From an uncultured Collinsella sp. (lineage in GTDB: Bacteria > Actinomycetota > Coriobacteriia > Coriobacteriales > Coriobacteriaceae): a stretch of 6,503 nt of DNA. Under the pieces are notes generated by a model. That model made no database searches, was not told the origin of the DNA, and saw only the letters and a program-made list of their open reading frames with translations. The stretch's first letter is position 1, and each line of letters starts with the position of its first letter. Both the position numbers and the translations under genes were made by a program. The stretch lies in NCBI GenBank assembly GCA_958348565.1, contig CATVZP010000103.1, forward strand, positions 1 through 6,503. Direction: 5' to 3'. Shown piece after piece: positions 1-5,239 of this stretch.

Positions 1-2
1 CT

Positions 3-344
3 TTATTCCCAGCCCTTCCACACGTCAGGCTCGTAGCCAACGGTTGCCTGGCGGCCGTTGCGAACGATGGGCTCACGAAGAATCTGCTGGTTATCGAGCA
101 CCTTTTCGAACTTCTGGTCGGCAGCAAGATACTGTACGAGCGCAACCGTGTCGGCATCTTTCGCCTTTGGATCGATCACAGCGTCGATCCCGCCGACGGC
201 GCGCGCCACGCTTTCGAGCTCGCCTTTGCTCATCCCCTTTTCCTTCAAGTCGATGAACTGGAACTTCACACGACGTTCCTTGAAATAGCGCTGCGCCTTC
301 TTAGTATCGAAGCTTTTCTTCGTGCCGAATATCTGGATGTTCAT
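3..344 (-). CDS. ArsC/Spx-fold (YffB-like) protein lacking the redox cysteines
   Basis: The 113-residue protein has the length and layout of the ArsC/Spx/YffB thioredoxin-like family: an N-terminal IQIFGTKKSFDTKKA segment, the IDLKEKGMSKGEL region after the second strand, and a C-terminal LREPIVRNGRQATVGY segment matching the family's (R)RPI-x-(D/N)G-x-x-x-VG(F/Y) signature, with Arg90 as the conserved arginine. Aligned by eye to the CxxC of Spx or the active Cys of arsenate reductase, positions 11 and 14 are Ser and Thr, and the protein contains no cysteine at all. Arsenate reduction or a thiol switch by the usual chemistry is therefore unlikely. A role as a non-catalytic binding protein, for example an RNA-polymerase or partner contact as in Spx, is inference. 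The start is supported by AAGGCGG (minus strand, 350-356) 5 nt upstream of the ATG. The stop codon is 2 bases inside the window edge. It appears monocistronic and is divergent from the exporter operon. Confidence 0.85.
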   Translation of the reverse strand: MNIQIFGTKKSFDTKKAQRYFKERRVKFQFIDLKEKGMSKGELESVARAVGGIDAVIDPKAKDADTVALVQYLAADQKFEKVLDNQQILREPIVRNGRQATVGYEPDVWKGWE

Positions 345-376
345 ACGTACCGCCTTCGCTCAATTCTCGTCCGTCC

Positions 377-382
377 ATGATA
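377..382 (-). promoter_or_regulatory. Possible -10 element for the ArsC/Spx-like gene
   Basis: On the minus strand TATCAT lies here, which would put the transcript start near 370 and leave a 5' leader of about 26 nt before the ATG at 344. The -35 region is only a T-rich stretch (around 399-405), so the promoter is weakly supported. Confidence 0.25.
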
Positions 383-628
383 CGACAAGGGAGCCGAGCA
401 AAAACAGAGCAGGCGGAGATGGAGGAGGACGGCGACCGACCGTCGGCAAGAGTCGGCCGGATCGGACTGGCGCCCAGCGCGCGCCGGCGACACGCTCGCA
501 GCTGCACACATAGCCGATGTACAAGCTCGCCGCGGCGTTCCCTCGCCCCGCGGTGTGGCGATAGAGAAGCACGCCACCCGTCAACGATGGCGCCTCGGTG
601 AAGAAAATCAACGTCTGGGTTACATCCC
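383..628. other. Intergenic stretch with no gene seen
   Basis: Between the divergent ArsC-like gene and the exporter promoter I see no convincing coding sequence. The open frames here are arginine/proline/serine-rich, lack Shine-Dalgarno sites and resemble no family. GC-rich short dyads such as CCGACCGTCGG (around 440-455) occur but have no recognisable arrangement. Confidence 0.5.
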
Positions 629-657
629 TTGAAAGGGGCGAAGACGGCTGCTAGAAT
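629..657 (+). promoter_or_regulatory. Sigma70-type promoter of the exporter/CBS operon
   Basis: TTGAAA (629-634) and TAGAAT (652-657) are separated by exactly 17 bp. Each box differs from consensus at one position. The predicted start is near 664, leaving an unusually long leader of about 200 nt before the exporter ATG at 865. No other -35/-10 pair of this quality is visible closer to the gene. Confidence 0.7.
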
Positions 658-668
658 ACCTCCCCGCT

Positions 669-782
669 ATGAAGGATTTGACCAAAGCATACATCGCAAT
701 TCGGCGGCCCCTGGTATATGGGGCCTCTCCTGTTGTTCCCCAAGTGCGCTCTGAGCAGCCGCTTTCTTCCTGTCGTATCTGA
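669..782 (+). CDS. Possible 37-codon leader peptide upstream of the exporter
   Basis: An ATG only about 5 nt after the predicted transcript start opens a short frame of 37 codons (begins MKDLTKAYIAIRRPLVYG, ends SSCRI) that stops at 780-782. There is no Shine-Dalgarno site, so it would have to be translated as a leaderless or near-leaderless message. Codons 12-19 (IRRPLVYG) lie exactly over a GGCCCC/GGGGCC hairpin (706-725), and the stop abuts a terminator-like hairpin (782-808). That layout is expected for ribosome-mediated attenuation of an antibiotic-inducible efflux gene. The sequence matches no leader peptide I recognise, and a chance short frame remains possible. Confidence 0.3.
   Translation: MKDLTKAYIAIRRPLVYGASPVVPQVRSEQPLSSCRI
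706..725 (+). promoter_or_regulatory. Leader hairpin 1 (GGCCCC / GGGGCC)
   Basis: Six perfect GC pairs, 706-711 with 720-725, enclose the 8-nt loop TGGTATAT in the exporter leader. A pyrimidine-rich run follows, but no clear U tract. It could pause or release polymerase, or act as the ribosome-sensitive stem in an attenuator. It lies within the putative leader-peptide frame. Confidence 0.4.
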
Positions 783-808
783 TGCACGCATAGCACGTGC
801 ATGTTATT
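782..808 (+). terminator. Terminator-like hairpin in the exporter leader (attenuator candidate)
   Basis: ATGCACG (782-788) pairs perfectly with CGTGCAT (796-802) around the loop CATAGCA, and GTTATTT follows directly. This is the shape of a modest intrinsic terminator. It lies after the promoter at 629-657 and 57 nt before the exporter ATG, so if functional it would truncate the message before the exporter, which implies conditional read-through. It directly follows the stop of the putative leader peptide. Confidence 0.4.
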
Positions 809-864
809 TCGCCCGTGGGCCGGCGCGCCTTCGGCGAAGAATCGAATAGATACGAAGGAAGCTT

Positions 865-2304
865 ATGTCTGATAATTGTACGGTCGCGCCCGCCAATGGG
901 CGCATTACCGGTACCCAGATCCGCATCGTCGCGGTCGTCGTCCTGGGTGCCTTCTTGGCGCTACTGAACCAAACGGTGATGTCGCCTGCGCTGCCGGTCA
1001 TCATGTCCGATTTCGCCATCGATGCCTCGACTGCCCAGTGGATCATGTCCATATACCCGCTGGTGAGCGGCATCATGGTCCCCGTTTCGGCGTTCCTTAT
1101 CGACAAGTTCAGCACCCGCGCGCTATTCTTCGGGGCGACGCTGGTGTTCGCGCTGGGCACGCTGCTGTGCGCCGCAGCCCCTGATTTCCTGTTCCTCATC
1201 ATCGGTCGCGTGTTGCAAGCGGCGGGCTCAGGCGTGCTCATGCCGCTTGTCTCGGTGGTTCCCATGCTGGTGTTCCCCGTCGAGAAACGAGGAACGGCTA
1301 TGGGCATGGCGGGCATCGTCATGTCGGCGGGTCCCGCGGTCGGCCCCGTCGTAGGCGGTGCGGTGATCGACACGTACGGCTGGCGCACCATGATCGGCGC
1401 CATCGTCCCCCTCGCAATTCTCGTGCTGGTGCTGGGCGTGTTCATGCTGAAAAACGTGGGCGAGCTGAAGAACCCCAAGCTCGACCTGCCCTCGGTCGTC
1501 CTCTCCACCATCGCCTTCGGCGGACTTCTCTACGGGTTCTCGAGCGCCTCGTCGATGGGTTGGGGCAACCCCGTGGTGCTCGGCTCGATCGTCGCGGGTG
1601 TCGTGTGCTTGGTGCTGTTCGTCGTACGCCAGGGCAAAATCGAGGACCCGCTGCTTCAACTGGGCACGCTCAAGACGCGCGAGTTCCGCGTGGCCGTCAT
1701 CATCGTCACGCTCATCAACGCCGCATGCCTGGTCACCAACACGCTGTTGCCGTTGCTGCTGCAAACCTCGCTTGGCGCTTCGGCCTTCGAAACCGGCATG
1801 GCCATGCTTCCCGCCGCGGCGGTGGGCATCATCATCAGCCCTATCTCCGGCGTGGTGTTCGACAAGTTCGGTCCGCGTGCCATCTCGATCGTCGGCCTGG
1901 CCCTCATGACCGGCGCCCTGTTCCTGCTCTCGCTTTCGACGGTAAACACGCCCATCTTGGTGGTTGCGCTGTTCTGCATGCTGCAGTCCGCCGGCCAGTC
2001 GCTCGCGAACATGCCGGTGAACACATGGGGTGTCAATGCCTTGAAAAATGACATGATCGCCCACGGCAACGCCATCGCGAACACCGGCCGCCAGGTCGCC
2101 GGCGGTTTGTGCACGGCGCTCATCATCACGGTCATGACAAGCGTCACCGCGTCGGCCGGCGTCGATGCGAGCATCCAAGTAGCCACCGCCGTGGGCGCGG
2201 GCGTCGCTTACAAGGTGTGCGCGGCAATCGGCCTCGTTTCCCTTATCTGCGCCATATTCAGCGTGCGCACCAAGAAAACCGCACCGAAAACGAAGGAGGC
2301 ATAA
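865..2304 (+). CDS. LmrB-like MFS multidrug exporter (DHA2 family)
   Basis: The 479-residue membrane protein is a drug:H+ antiporter of the major facilitator superfamily, with a length typical of the 14-helix DHA2 group. Helix 1 carries LNQTVMSPALPVIMSDF (residues 34-50), and TAQWIMSIYPLVSGIMVPVSAFLIDKFSTR follows in sections. This resembles the LmrB/lincomycin-resistance branch, which has LNQT rather than the LDxT of QacA. The motif-A loop (DKFSTRALFF), motif B (LIIGRVLQAAGSGVLMP) and motif C (AGPAVGPVVGGAVIDTYGWR) are all present. Hydrophobic segments run to the C-terminus, which ends in a short Lys-rich cytoplasmic tail. GAAGGAAG (854-861) just before the ATG supports the start. It is the first gene of an operon with the CBS protein 3 nt downstream, behind a long structured leader. 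The substrate cannot be told from sequence; lincosamides or other toxic compounds are guesses from the family. Confidence 0.9.
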   Translation: MSDNCTVAPANGRITGTQIRIVAVVVLGAFLALLNQTVMSPALPVIMSDFAIDASTAQWIMSIYPLVSGIMVPVSAFLIDKFSTRALFFGATLVFALGTLLCAAAPDFLFLIIGRVLQAAGSGVLMPLVSVVPMLVFPVEKRGTAMGMAGIVMSAGPAVGPVVGGAVIDTYGWRTMIGAIVPLAILVLVLGVFMLKNVGELKNPKLDLPSVVLSTIAFGGLLYGFSSASSMGWGNPVVLGSIVAGVVCLVLFVVRQGKIEDPLLQLGTLKTREFRVAVIIVTLINAACLVTNTLLPLLLQTSLGASAFETGMAMLPAAAVGIIISPISGVVFDKFGPRAISIVGLALMTGALFLLSLSTVNTPILVVALFCMLQSAGQSLANMPVNTWGVNALKNDMIAHGNAIANTGRQVAGGLCTALIITVMTSVTASAGVDASIQVATAVGAGVAYKVCAAIGLVSLICAIFSVRTKKTAPKTKEA

Positions 2305-2307
2305 GCG

Positions 2308-2814
2308 ATGTCCGAGATTCTGTCCGAGCGCATCCCGCTCGAGCTCGAGGGGACGCCCGTTTCGAGCATCATGATTGAAGAGCCGTTCACCTGCACGCAG
2401 GATTGCACGATTTCCGACGTGGTGCGCATGCTCGCCGAAAACGAGGTGAGCAGCATGCCCGTAATCGATGAGCGCAACCAGGTGGTCGGGTTCATCTCCG
2501 ACGGCGATGTCATGGGAGCCATCGCGCAGCATCGCGCGCACACCATCTTCACGGGCGGCGACGCGTCCATGCTGTACTTCGACGATCAGAGCCTTGAGCA
2601 GCGCATCGAAGACCTGAAGGATCGCTGCGTCATGGATTTCGCGACGCGCCAGGTAGTGTGTGCCCGTCCCGAGCAGAGCATCGCCCGCGTCGCCGCGCTG
2701 CTGGCGAAGAAGAAGTTCAAGAAGCTTCCTGTGGTTGATGACGAGGGCAAACTCGTGGGGGTCATCCGCCGCTCCGCCATCACCAAATACATCTTCGGCA
2801 TCCTTTTCCAATAG
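2308..2814 (+). CDS. Tandem CBS-domain protein
   Basis: The 168-residue soluble protein consists almost wholly of a Bateman module. CBS 1 covers roughly residues 18-75 (DVVRMLAENEVSSMPVIDE, then VVGFISDGDVMGAI). CBS 2 covers roughly 108-164 (VAALLAKKKFKKLPVVDDEGKLVGVIRRSAITKYI). An acidic 30-residue linker joins them. There is no attached enzyme or membrane domain. Tandem CBS modules usually bind adenine nucleotides or S-adenosyl compounds and regulate a partner. The gene follows the exporter by 3 nt, and its strong site AAGGAGG (2293-2299) lies inside the exporter's last codons, so the two are co-transcribed and probably translationally coupled. Regulation of the exporter, or energy sensing for it, is inference from this linkage. 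The CBS assignment is secure; the ligand is not. Confidence 0.88.
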   Translation: MSEILSERIPLELEGTPVSSIMIEEPFTCTQDCTISDVVRMLAENEVSSMPVIDERNQVVGFISDGDVMGAIAQHRAHTIFTGGDASMLYFDDQSLEQRIEDLKDRCVMDFATRQVVCARPEQSIARVAALLAKKKFKKLPVVDDEGKLVGVIRRSAITKYIFGILFQ

Positions 2815-2840
2815 GGGCAGGTCGCACTTGAGGCGAACAT

Positions 2841-2854
2841 CTCGAGGCATCGAG
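2841..2854 (+). terminator. Weak hairpin after the exporter/CBS operon
   Basis: CTCGA (2841-2845) pairs with TCGAG (2850-2854) around GGCA, 27 nt after the CBS stop. The stem is only 5 bp and has no T tract, so it is a poor intrinsic terminator. I see no better one before the next gene. Confidence 0.2.
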
Positions 2855-2876
2855 CCAGCAACTGGACCAGACAACC

Positions 2877-2905
2877 TTGACACGCACGCGCTTTCCCTCG
2901 ATGCT
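2877..2905 (+). promoter_or_regulatory. Candidate promoter for the alkyltransferase-like gene
   Basis: A consensus -35 box TTGACA (2877-2882) is followed after 17 bp by GATGCT (2900-2905), which keeps the key A2 and T6 of the -10 box. The predicted start is near 2911, giving a leader of about 78 nt before the ATG at 2989. The -10 is weak, so either moderate activity or an activator is implied. Confidence 0.4.
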
Positions 2906-2917
2906 TCGGTAAGGGGA

Positions 2918-2934
2918 GCTGCGAAAATCGCAGC
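2918..2934. promoter_or_regulatory. Perfect 7-bp dyad in the leader of the alkyltransferase-like gene
   Basis: GCTGCGA (2918-2924), loop AAA, TCGCAGC (2928-2934). It starts a few bases after the predicted transcript start and lacks a T tract, so it reads better as an operator or an RNA-stabilising 5' hairpin than as a terminator. Confidence 0.35.
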
Positions 2935-2988
2935 ACGGGTGATCGGCGCCGCGCCCCCGAAGGCAAAAGCGAACACGGGAGCGATACG

Positions 2989-3297
2989 ATGGGAAAAGTC
3001 CTGGACGAAGATTTGGTTTATGAGATTCTCTCCGTCGTGGCAGAGATTCCGGCGGGATGCGTCGCCTCGTACGGTCAGATAGCGCGCCTCATCGGCAGGG
3101 AGAAAAACTCTCGCCTGGTCGGAGCGGTGCTGAGCGAGGCGGATCGCTACGGCGATTATCCCTGCCACCGCGTCGTCAACCACGCGGGACGCCTCGCGCC
3201 AAACTTCCCCGACCAGCGAGCACTACTGACGGAGGAAGGAGTCGCCTTCCGAGACAACGGCTGCGTCGACATGAAAAAGCACCAGTGGAACGAGTAG
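2989..3297 (+). CDS. One-domain O6-alkylguanine-DNA alkyltransferase-type (MGMT family) protein
   Basis: The 102-residue protein corresponds to the DNA-binding/active-site domain of Ogt/MGMT, without the N-terminal ribonuclease-like domain. IPAGCVASYGQIARLIG (residues 20-36) is the helix-turn-helix start of the family, NSRLVGAVLSEA (40-51) carries the arginine finger (Arg42), and YPCHRVVN (57-64) is the active-site motif with the acceptor Cys59 intact. The cysteine argues for true alkyl transfer from damaged DNA, unlike alkyltransferase-like (ATL) proteins, which replace it with Trp or Ala. The small size resembles ATLs, however, so a damage-flagging role is possible. The tail (NGCVDMKKHQW) is a feature I associate with small Gram-positive members. 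GGGAG (2977-2981) 7 nt before the ATG supports the start. The gene stands alone in the 174-bp gap after the CBS gene and has its own promoter candidate. Confidence 0.85.
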   Translation: MGKVLDEDLVYEILSVVAEIPAGCVASYGQIARLIGREKNSRLVGAVLSEADRYGDYPCHRVVNHAGRLAPNFPDQRALLTEEGVAFRDNGCVDMKKHQWNE

Positions 3298-3309
3298 CCA
3301 GGCAGCGTA

Positions 3310-3328
3310 GCGTCGAAAGGAGCGACGC
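3310..3328 (+). terminator. GC-rich hairpin after the alkyltransferase-like gene
   Basis: GCGTCG (3310-3315) pairs with CGACGC (3323-3328) around AAAGGAG, 12 nt past the stop codon. The position suits a terminator, but no T tract follows, so intrinsic termination is doubtful. Confidence 0.25.
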
Positions 3329-3510
3329 CACGGGGAACGACCTGCGCCCCGCCGCCGGACAACCTATGGCAAAGTGACACGTCCCACAAAGAGCGGCGCA
3401 CCAGTACGAGACACGACCGCGATGTAAAAAGACCCTATGATACTCGTAAGCATCTATCTGATTGCCCGCCTCGAGGTACCCAAAGAACGAGAGATGCCGA
3501 AACCCCTAGA

Positions 3511-3547
3511 CAAAGAAAAAGGTCGGGAGCTTTTATGCTTCCGACCT
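3511..3547 (-). terminator. Intrinsic terminator of the tRNA transcript (minus strand)
   Basis: Read on the minus strand, AGGTCGGAAGC (3547-3537) pairs with GCTCCCGACCT (3530-3520) over 11 bp with one G-U pair around the loop ATAAAA. It is followed at once by TTTTTCTTTG. It stands 9 nt beyond the CCA end of the tRNA fragment and is evidently the original chromosomal terminator of that tRNA. This supports placing the chromosome on the left of the attachment site. Confidence 0.85.
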
Positions 3548-3556
3548 GAAGTTTCA

Positions 3557-3601
3557 TGGTCGCGGGGGGCGGATTTGAACCACCGACCTTCGGGTTATGA
3601 G
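3557..3601 (-). tRNA. 3' half of a tRNA with CAU anticodon (Met type), remnant at an attachment site
   Basis: On the minus strand the fragment contains, in order, the anticodon loop CTCATAA (3601-3595), the 3' anticodon-stem strand CCCGA, the variable loop AGGTC, a perfect T-arm GGTGG-TTCAAAT-CCGCC (3584-3568), the acceptor 3' strand CCCCGCG (3567-3561), the discriminator A and an encoded CCA. Upstream of the anticodon loop the sequence no longer pairs with the anticodon stem, and there is no D-arm or 5' acceptor strand, so the gene is half a tRNA. The CCC run at the anticodon stem and the overall 3' half resemble initiator tRNA, but the last acceptor base is G, not the usual mismatch base. 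Initiator, elongator or Ile(CAU) cannot be separated from half a gene. It fits an att core retained as a direct repeat after insertion of the element to its right. Confidence 0.8.
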
Positions 3602-3630
3602 GTCGCTACGACGTTGTTTCATTCAGACAT

Positions 3631-3730
3631 TTCGACCCAAATTGAAGTCAATATAACTCCAGGTCATTTGATGTTTTCATAGATTTACGAAAGAAAAGTA
3701 CGCGGAATAATTCGACCCAAATTCGACCCA
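3631..3730 (+). repeat. Three TTCGACCCA direct repeats, candidate integrase arm-type sites
   Basis: TTCGACCCA occurs at 3631-3639, 3711-3719 and 3722-3730. The first two extend to TTCGACCCAAATT. The last two start 11 bp apart, close to one helical turn. They lie between the tRNA-half core and an integrase whose N-terminus resembles an arm-DNA-binding domain, which is where arm-type sites are expected. Confidence 0.55.
3684..3711 (+). promoter_or_regulatory. Candidate integrase promoter
   Basis: TTTACG (3684-3689) and AATAAT (3706-3711) are spaced by 16 bp, with 4 of 6 and 5 of 6 matches to the sigma70 boxes. The predicted start falls inside the paired TTCGACCCA sites, so integrase binding there could repress its own gene. 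That regulation is inference. Confidence 0.35.
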
Positions 3731-3751
3731 CAACGAGCTTGAAAGCGGTCA

Positions 3752-3818
3752 GGCGGAGCATTACCCTTGGGGTGTGACCCCACGCAGGGCCCACCACCAA
3801 GGGTAATGCCCACTCGCC
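3752..3818 (+). repeat. Large inverted repeat/hairpin upstream of the integrase
   Basis: GCATTACCCTTGG (3758-3770) and CCAAGGGTAATGC (3797-3809) form 13 perfect base pairs. An outer GGCG/CGCC pair (3752-3755 with 3815-3818) and a possible inner GGGGT/ACCCC stem (3769-3773 with 3777-3781, competing with the main stem) add to the fold. No T tract follows. It lies in the integrase leader, between the arm-type repeats and the ATG, and could be a control hairpin or a DNA site bound during excision. Confidence 0.55.
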
Positions 3819-4782
3819 CCAGCCCTTTGCGCCATTCCGCGCAACCGAGCGCGATTCTCAGGCACTTCAGGCAAGGAACACGATGAACGACCGACCTCTC
3901 GTCATAGGCAAAGGAACGAAGCAACGCCGCGACAAATACACGTGGCGCTACCGTCACAGCCTCGGCAAGGATCCGGTCACGGGCAAATACCGCTATTCGC
4001 CGTGGCAGACCATACATACCACCAAAAGCCGAGAGGTCGACGCCGCACTCGAAGCCTACAAGGCAGAACTCAACAGCGGCACCTACGTCCAAAAATCGAG
4101 GGACACCGTCGGCTCGTACGCAAAAAAGTTCCACGACAACCGCGAAGGAACCATCACGCCGCTCGCCTACTCGACATCCTACTCAATCGAGAACCGGACG
4201 CGCGCATCACATGCGTGATGCTCATGCTCGACACCGACATGAGAAGGGCAGAAGCCCTCGGGATGACGTGGTCCGATGTCTCCGTCGAGAACAGAAGCAT
4301 CCTCATTGAGCAGCAGTTCGCGGCCGATCGAAGCGTTCGCTCGCCCAAAAGCAAGAAAAGCGTGCGGAGGATCTCGATAAGCGAGACGCTGACGTCGTAT
4401 CTCGAATTCTGGAAAAAGGAGCAGGCCCGCGAAATGGAAGCCTTCGGCCTGGAACAAGTCAAAGGCACTCCGCTCGTCCACTCATTCGAACGAACGAAAG
4501 ACAGGCATCCCCAAGTCAACTTCATGGACCTGAATGGGTTTTTGCGCTGGTTCAGAAACTTCAGCGTCGAGAACGGGTTCGGCAAGTTCGAAGGCGTTCG
4601 AACATACCATTATGTGAAGGAAACTGTCGACGGGGAAACGATTTCGAAGCGTTATGAGCATAAAGAGTGGCTCGAATTGAGGGATTACCTCAGGAAGCAT
4701 CCCAAGGTTCGCGAGGCGAGGCATATCAGCACATATGAGAGCGAGCACCTTCCTTACGGATATTCGGGCCTATCGAGCCACA

Positions 4783-4841
4783 CCGCTACTGCCGCTACTG
4801 CCCGCTACTGCCCGCCAGCTTCCGAACCAGCGGGCGGTAGC
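4783..4841 (+). repeat. Tandem CCGCTACTG repeats and inverted repeat at the integrase breakpoint
   Basis: CCGCTACTG stands at 4783-4791 and 4792-4800, and again with an extra C at 4801-4810. The last copy also forms one arm of an inverted repeat: GCTACTGCCCGC (4804-4815) pairs with GCGGGCGGTAGC (4830-4841) over 12 bp with one G-T pair and a 14-nt loop. The cluster falls exactly where integrase similarity ends, so it marks a rearrangement joint or the end of an inserted piece. Confidence 0.6.
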
Positions 4842-4842
4842 A

Positions 4843-5153
4843 GCACCCCGAGCATCTCGCCGACAGCGCAGAGAGTCGTCGACCTGGCGGCCAAGGCCGA
4901 CATCGAGGACGTGATGCTGTGCGACCTGCCCGGCGTCCTGTCCTTCCTAGGGCTGCCACCTGAGACGGAGATGCCGCCGGGCAACAAGGGGAAGACGAAG
5001 CTCAAGAAGCTCTACAGGAAGGTGGCGCCGAACAAGGCATACCACTCCGGCGAGCGCGCCAAGGATTTGATCTCGCACCTCGACATGGCAGAGATCAGGG
5101 CATCGGCGCCCGTCCCGCTCGGAGAGATAGACAGAGCGGTCGTAAGCGGCTGA
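4843..5153 (+). other. Unrecognised C-terminal tail fused to the integrase remnant
   Basis: About 103 codons stay open in frame with the catalytic-domain fragment and end at TGA 5151-5153. After a Ser/Pro linker, the segment (AQRVVDLAAKADIEDV, LCDLPGVLSFLGL, TKLKKLYRKVAPNKAYHSG, AKDLISHLDMAEIRASAPV in order) is charged, looks helical and has consistently GC-ending codons. It therefore looks like genuine protein-coding sequence, and unlike the integrase before it. I do not recognise the family. No start codon with a Shine-Dalgarno site is visible, so it is probably the 3' end of a gene whose front was lost at the 4783-4841 repeat cluster. A terminator follows 30 nt later. Confidence 0.5.
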
Positions 5154-5183
5154 TGTAACTTCTGACACCCTAGAACTTACATC
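5152..5183. repeat. 32-bp imperfect palindrome overlapping the stop codon
   Basis: GATGTAACTTCT (5152-5163) and AGAACTTACATC (5172-5183) are complementary at 11 of 12 positions, with a central C-C mismatch, around the spacer GACACCCT. It begins in the TGA stop of the upstream frame and ends exactly where the terminator stem starts. It could be a regulator's operator, a fused pair of insertion-element ends or simply a second RNA stem. I cannot decide among these. Confidence 0.55.
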
Positions 5184-5215
5184 GAGCCCCGATTTTTGAG
5201 CTCGGGGCTCTTTTC
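5184..5215 (+). terminator. Intrinsic terminator after the integrase-remnant unit
   Basis: GAGCCCCGA (5184-5192) pairs perfectly with TCGGGGCTC (5202-5210), followed by TTTTC (5211-5215). It is a textbook GC-rich stem with a U tract on the plus strand. Its T tract runs into the first half-site of the palindrome array. Confidence 0.85.
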
Positions 5216-5239
5216 GTCTAGATTGGGGACGCATGGCCG

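Larger units (their letters stand above)
3883..5153 (+). pseudogene. Tyrosine-recombinase integrase, inactivated by internal deletion and C-terminal replacement
   Basis: The first frame (3883-4170) encodes an N-terminal arm-binding-type segment (RRDKYTWRYRHSLGKDPVTG to ELNSGTYV, about residues 15-70) and the start of the core-binding region (SYAKKFHDNREGTITPLAY). The reading then shifts: from about 4159 another frame gives AARLLDILLNREPDARI and the catalytic-domain start LMLDTDMRRAEALGMTW, with the box-I arginine codon at 4242-4244, followed by the SPKSKKSVRRISIS beta-hairpin carrying the likely catalytic lysine. The core-binding domain of about 100 residues is missing. Sequence resembling the family continues to about YGYSGLSSH (ends near 4782), where HxLRH should follow. 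Neither that motif nor the nucleophilic Tyr is present, so the product cannot recombine DNA. AAGGAA (3873-3878) supports the original start. The gene reads away from the tRNA-half att site, as expected for the element's own integrase. Confidence 0.8.

Noticed and set aside
360..611. An 83-codon minus-strand frame upstream of the ArsC-like gene
   Set aside because: It has no Shine-Dalgarno site, low-complexity Pro/Arg/Ser composition, overlapping rival frames of equal quality, and no resemblance to a known protein.
1228..3183. A 651-codon minus-strand open frame
   Set aside because: It is antisense to the exporter, CBS and alkyltransferase genes, has the His/Arg/Asp-rich composition of a shadow frame in GC-rich DNA, and resembles no family.
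3557..3640. A complete tRNA gene on the minus strand
   Set aside because: Past the anticodon loop there is no matching anticodon-stem strand, D-arm or 5' acceptor strand.
3437..3682. An 81-codon open frame on the plus strand containing GADLNHRPSGYE
   Set aside because: This peptide is the familiar artefact of translating the antisense strand of a tRNA. The frame also runs through the tRNA terminator and has no ribosome binding site.
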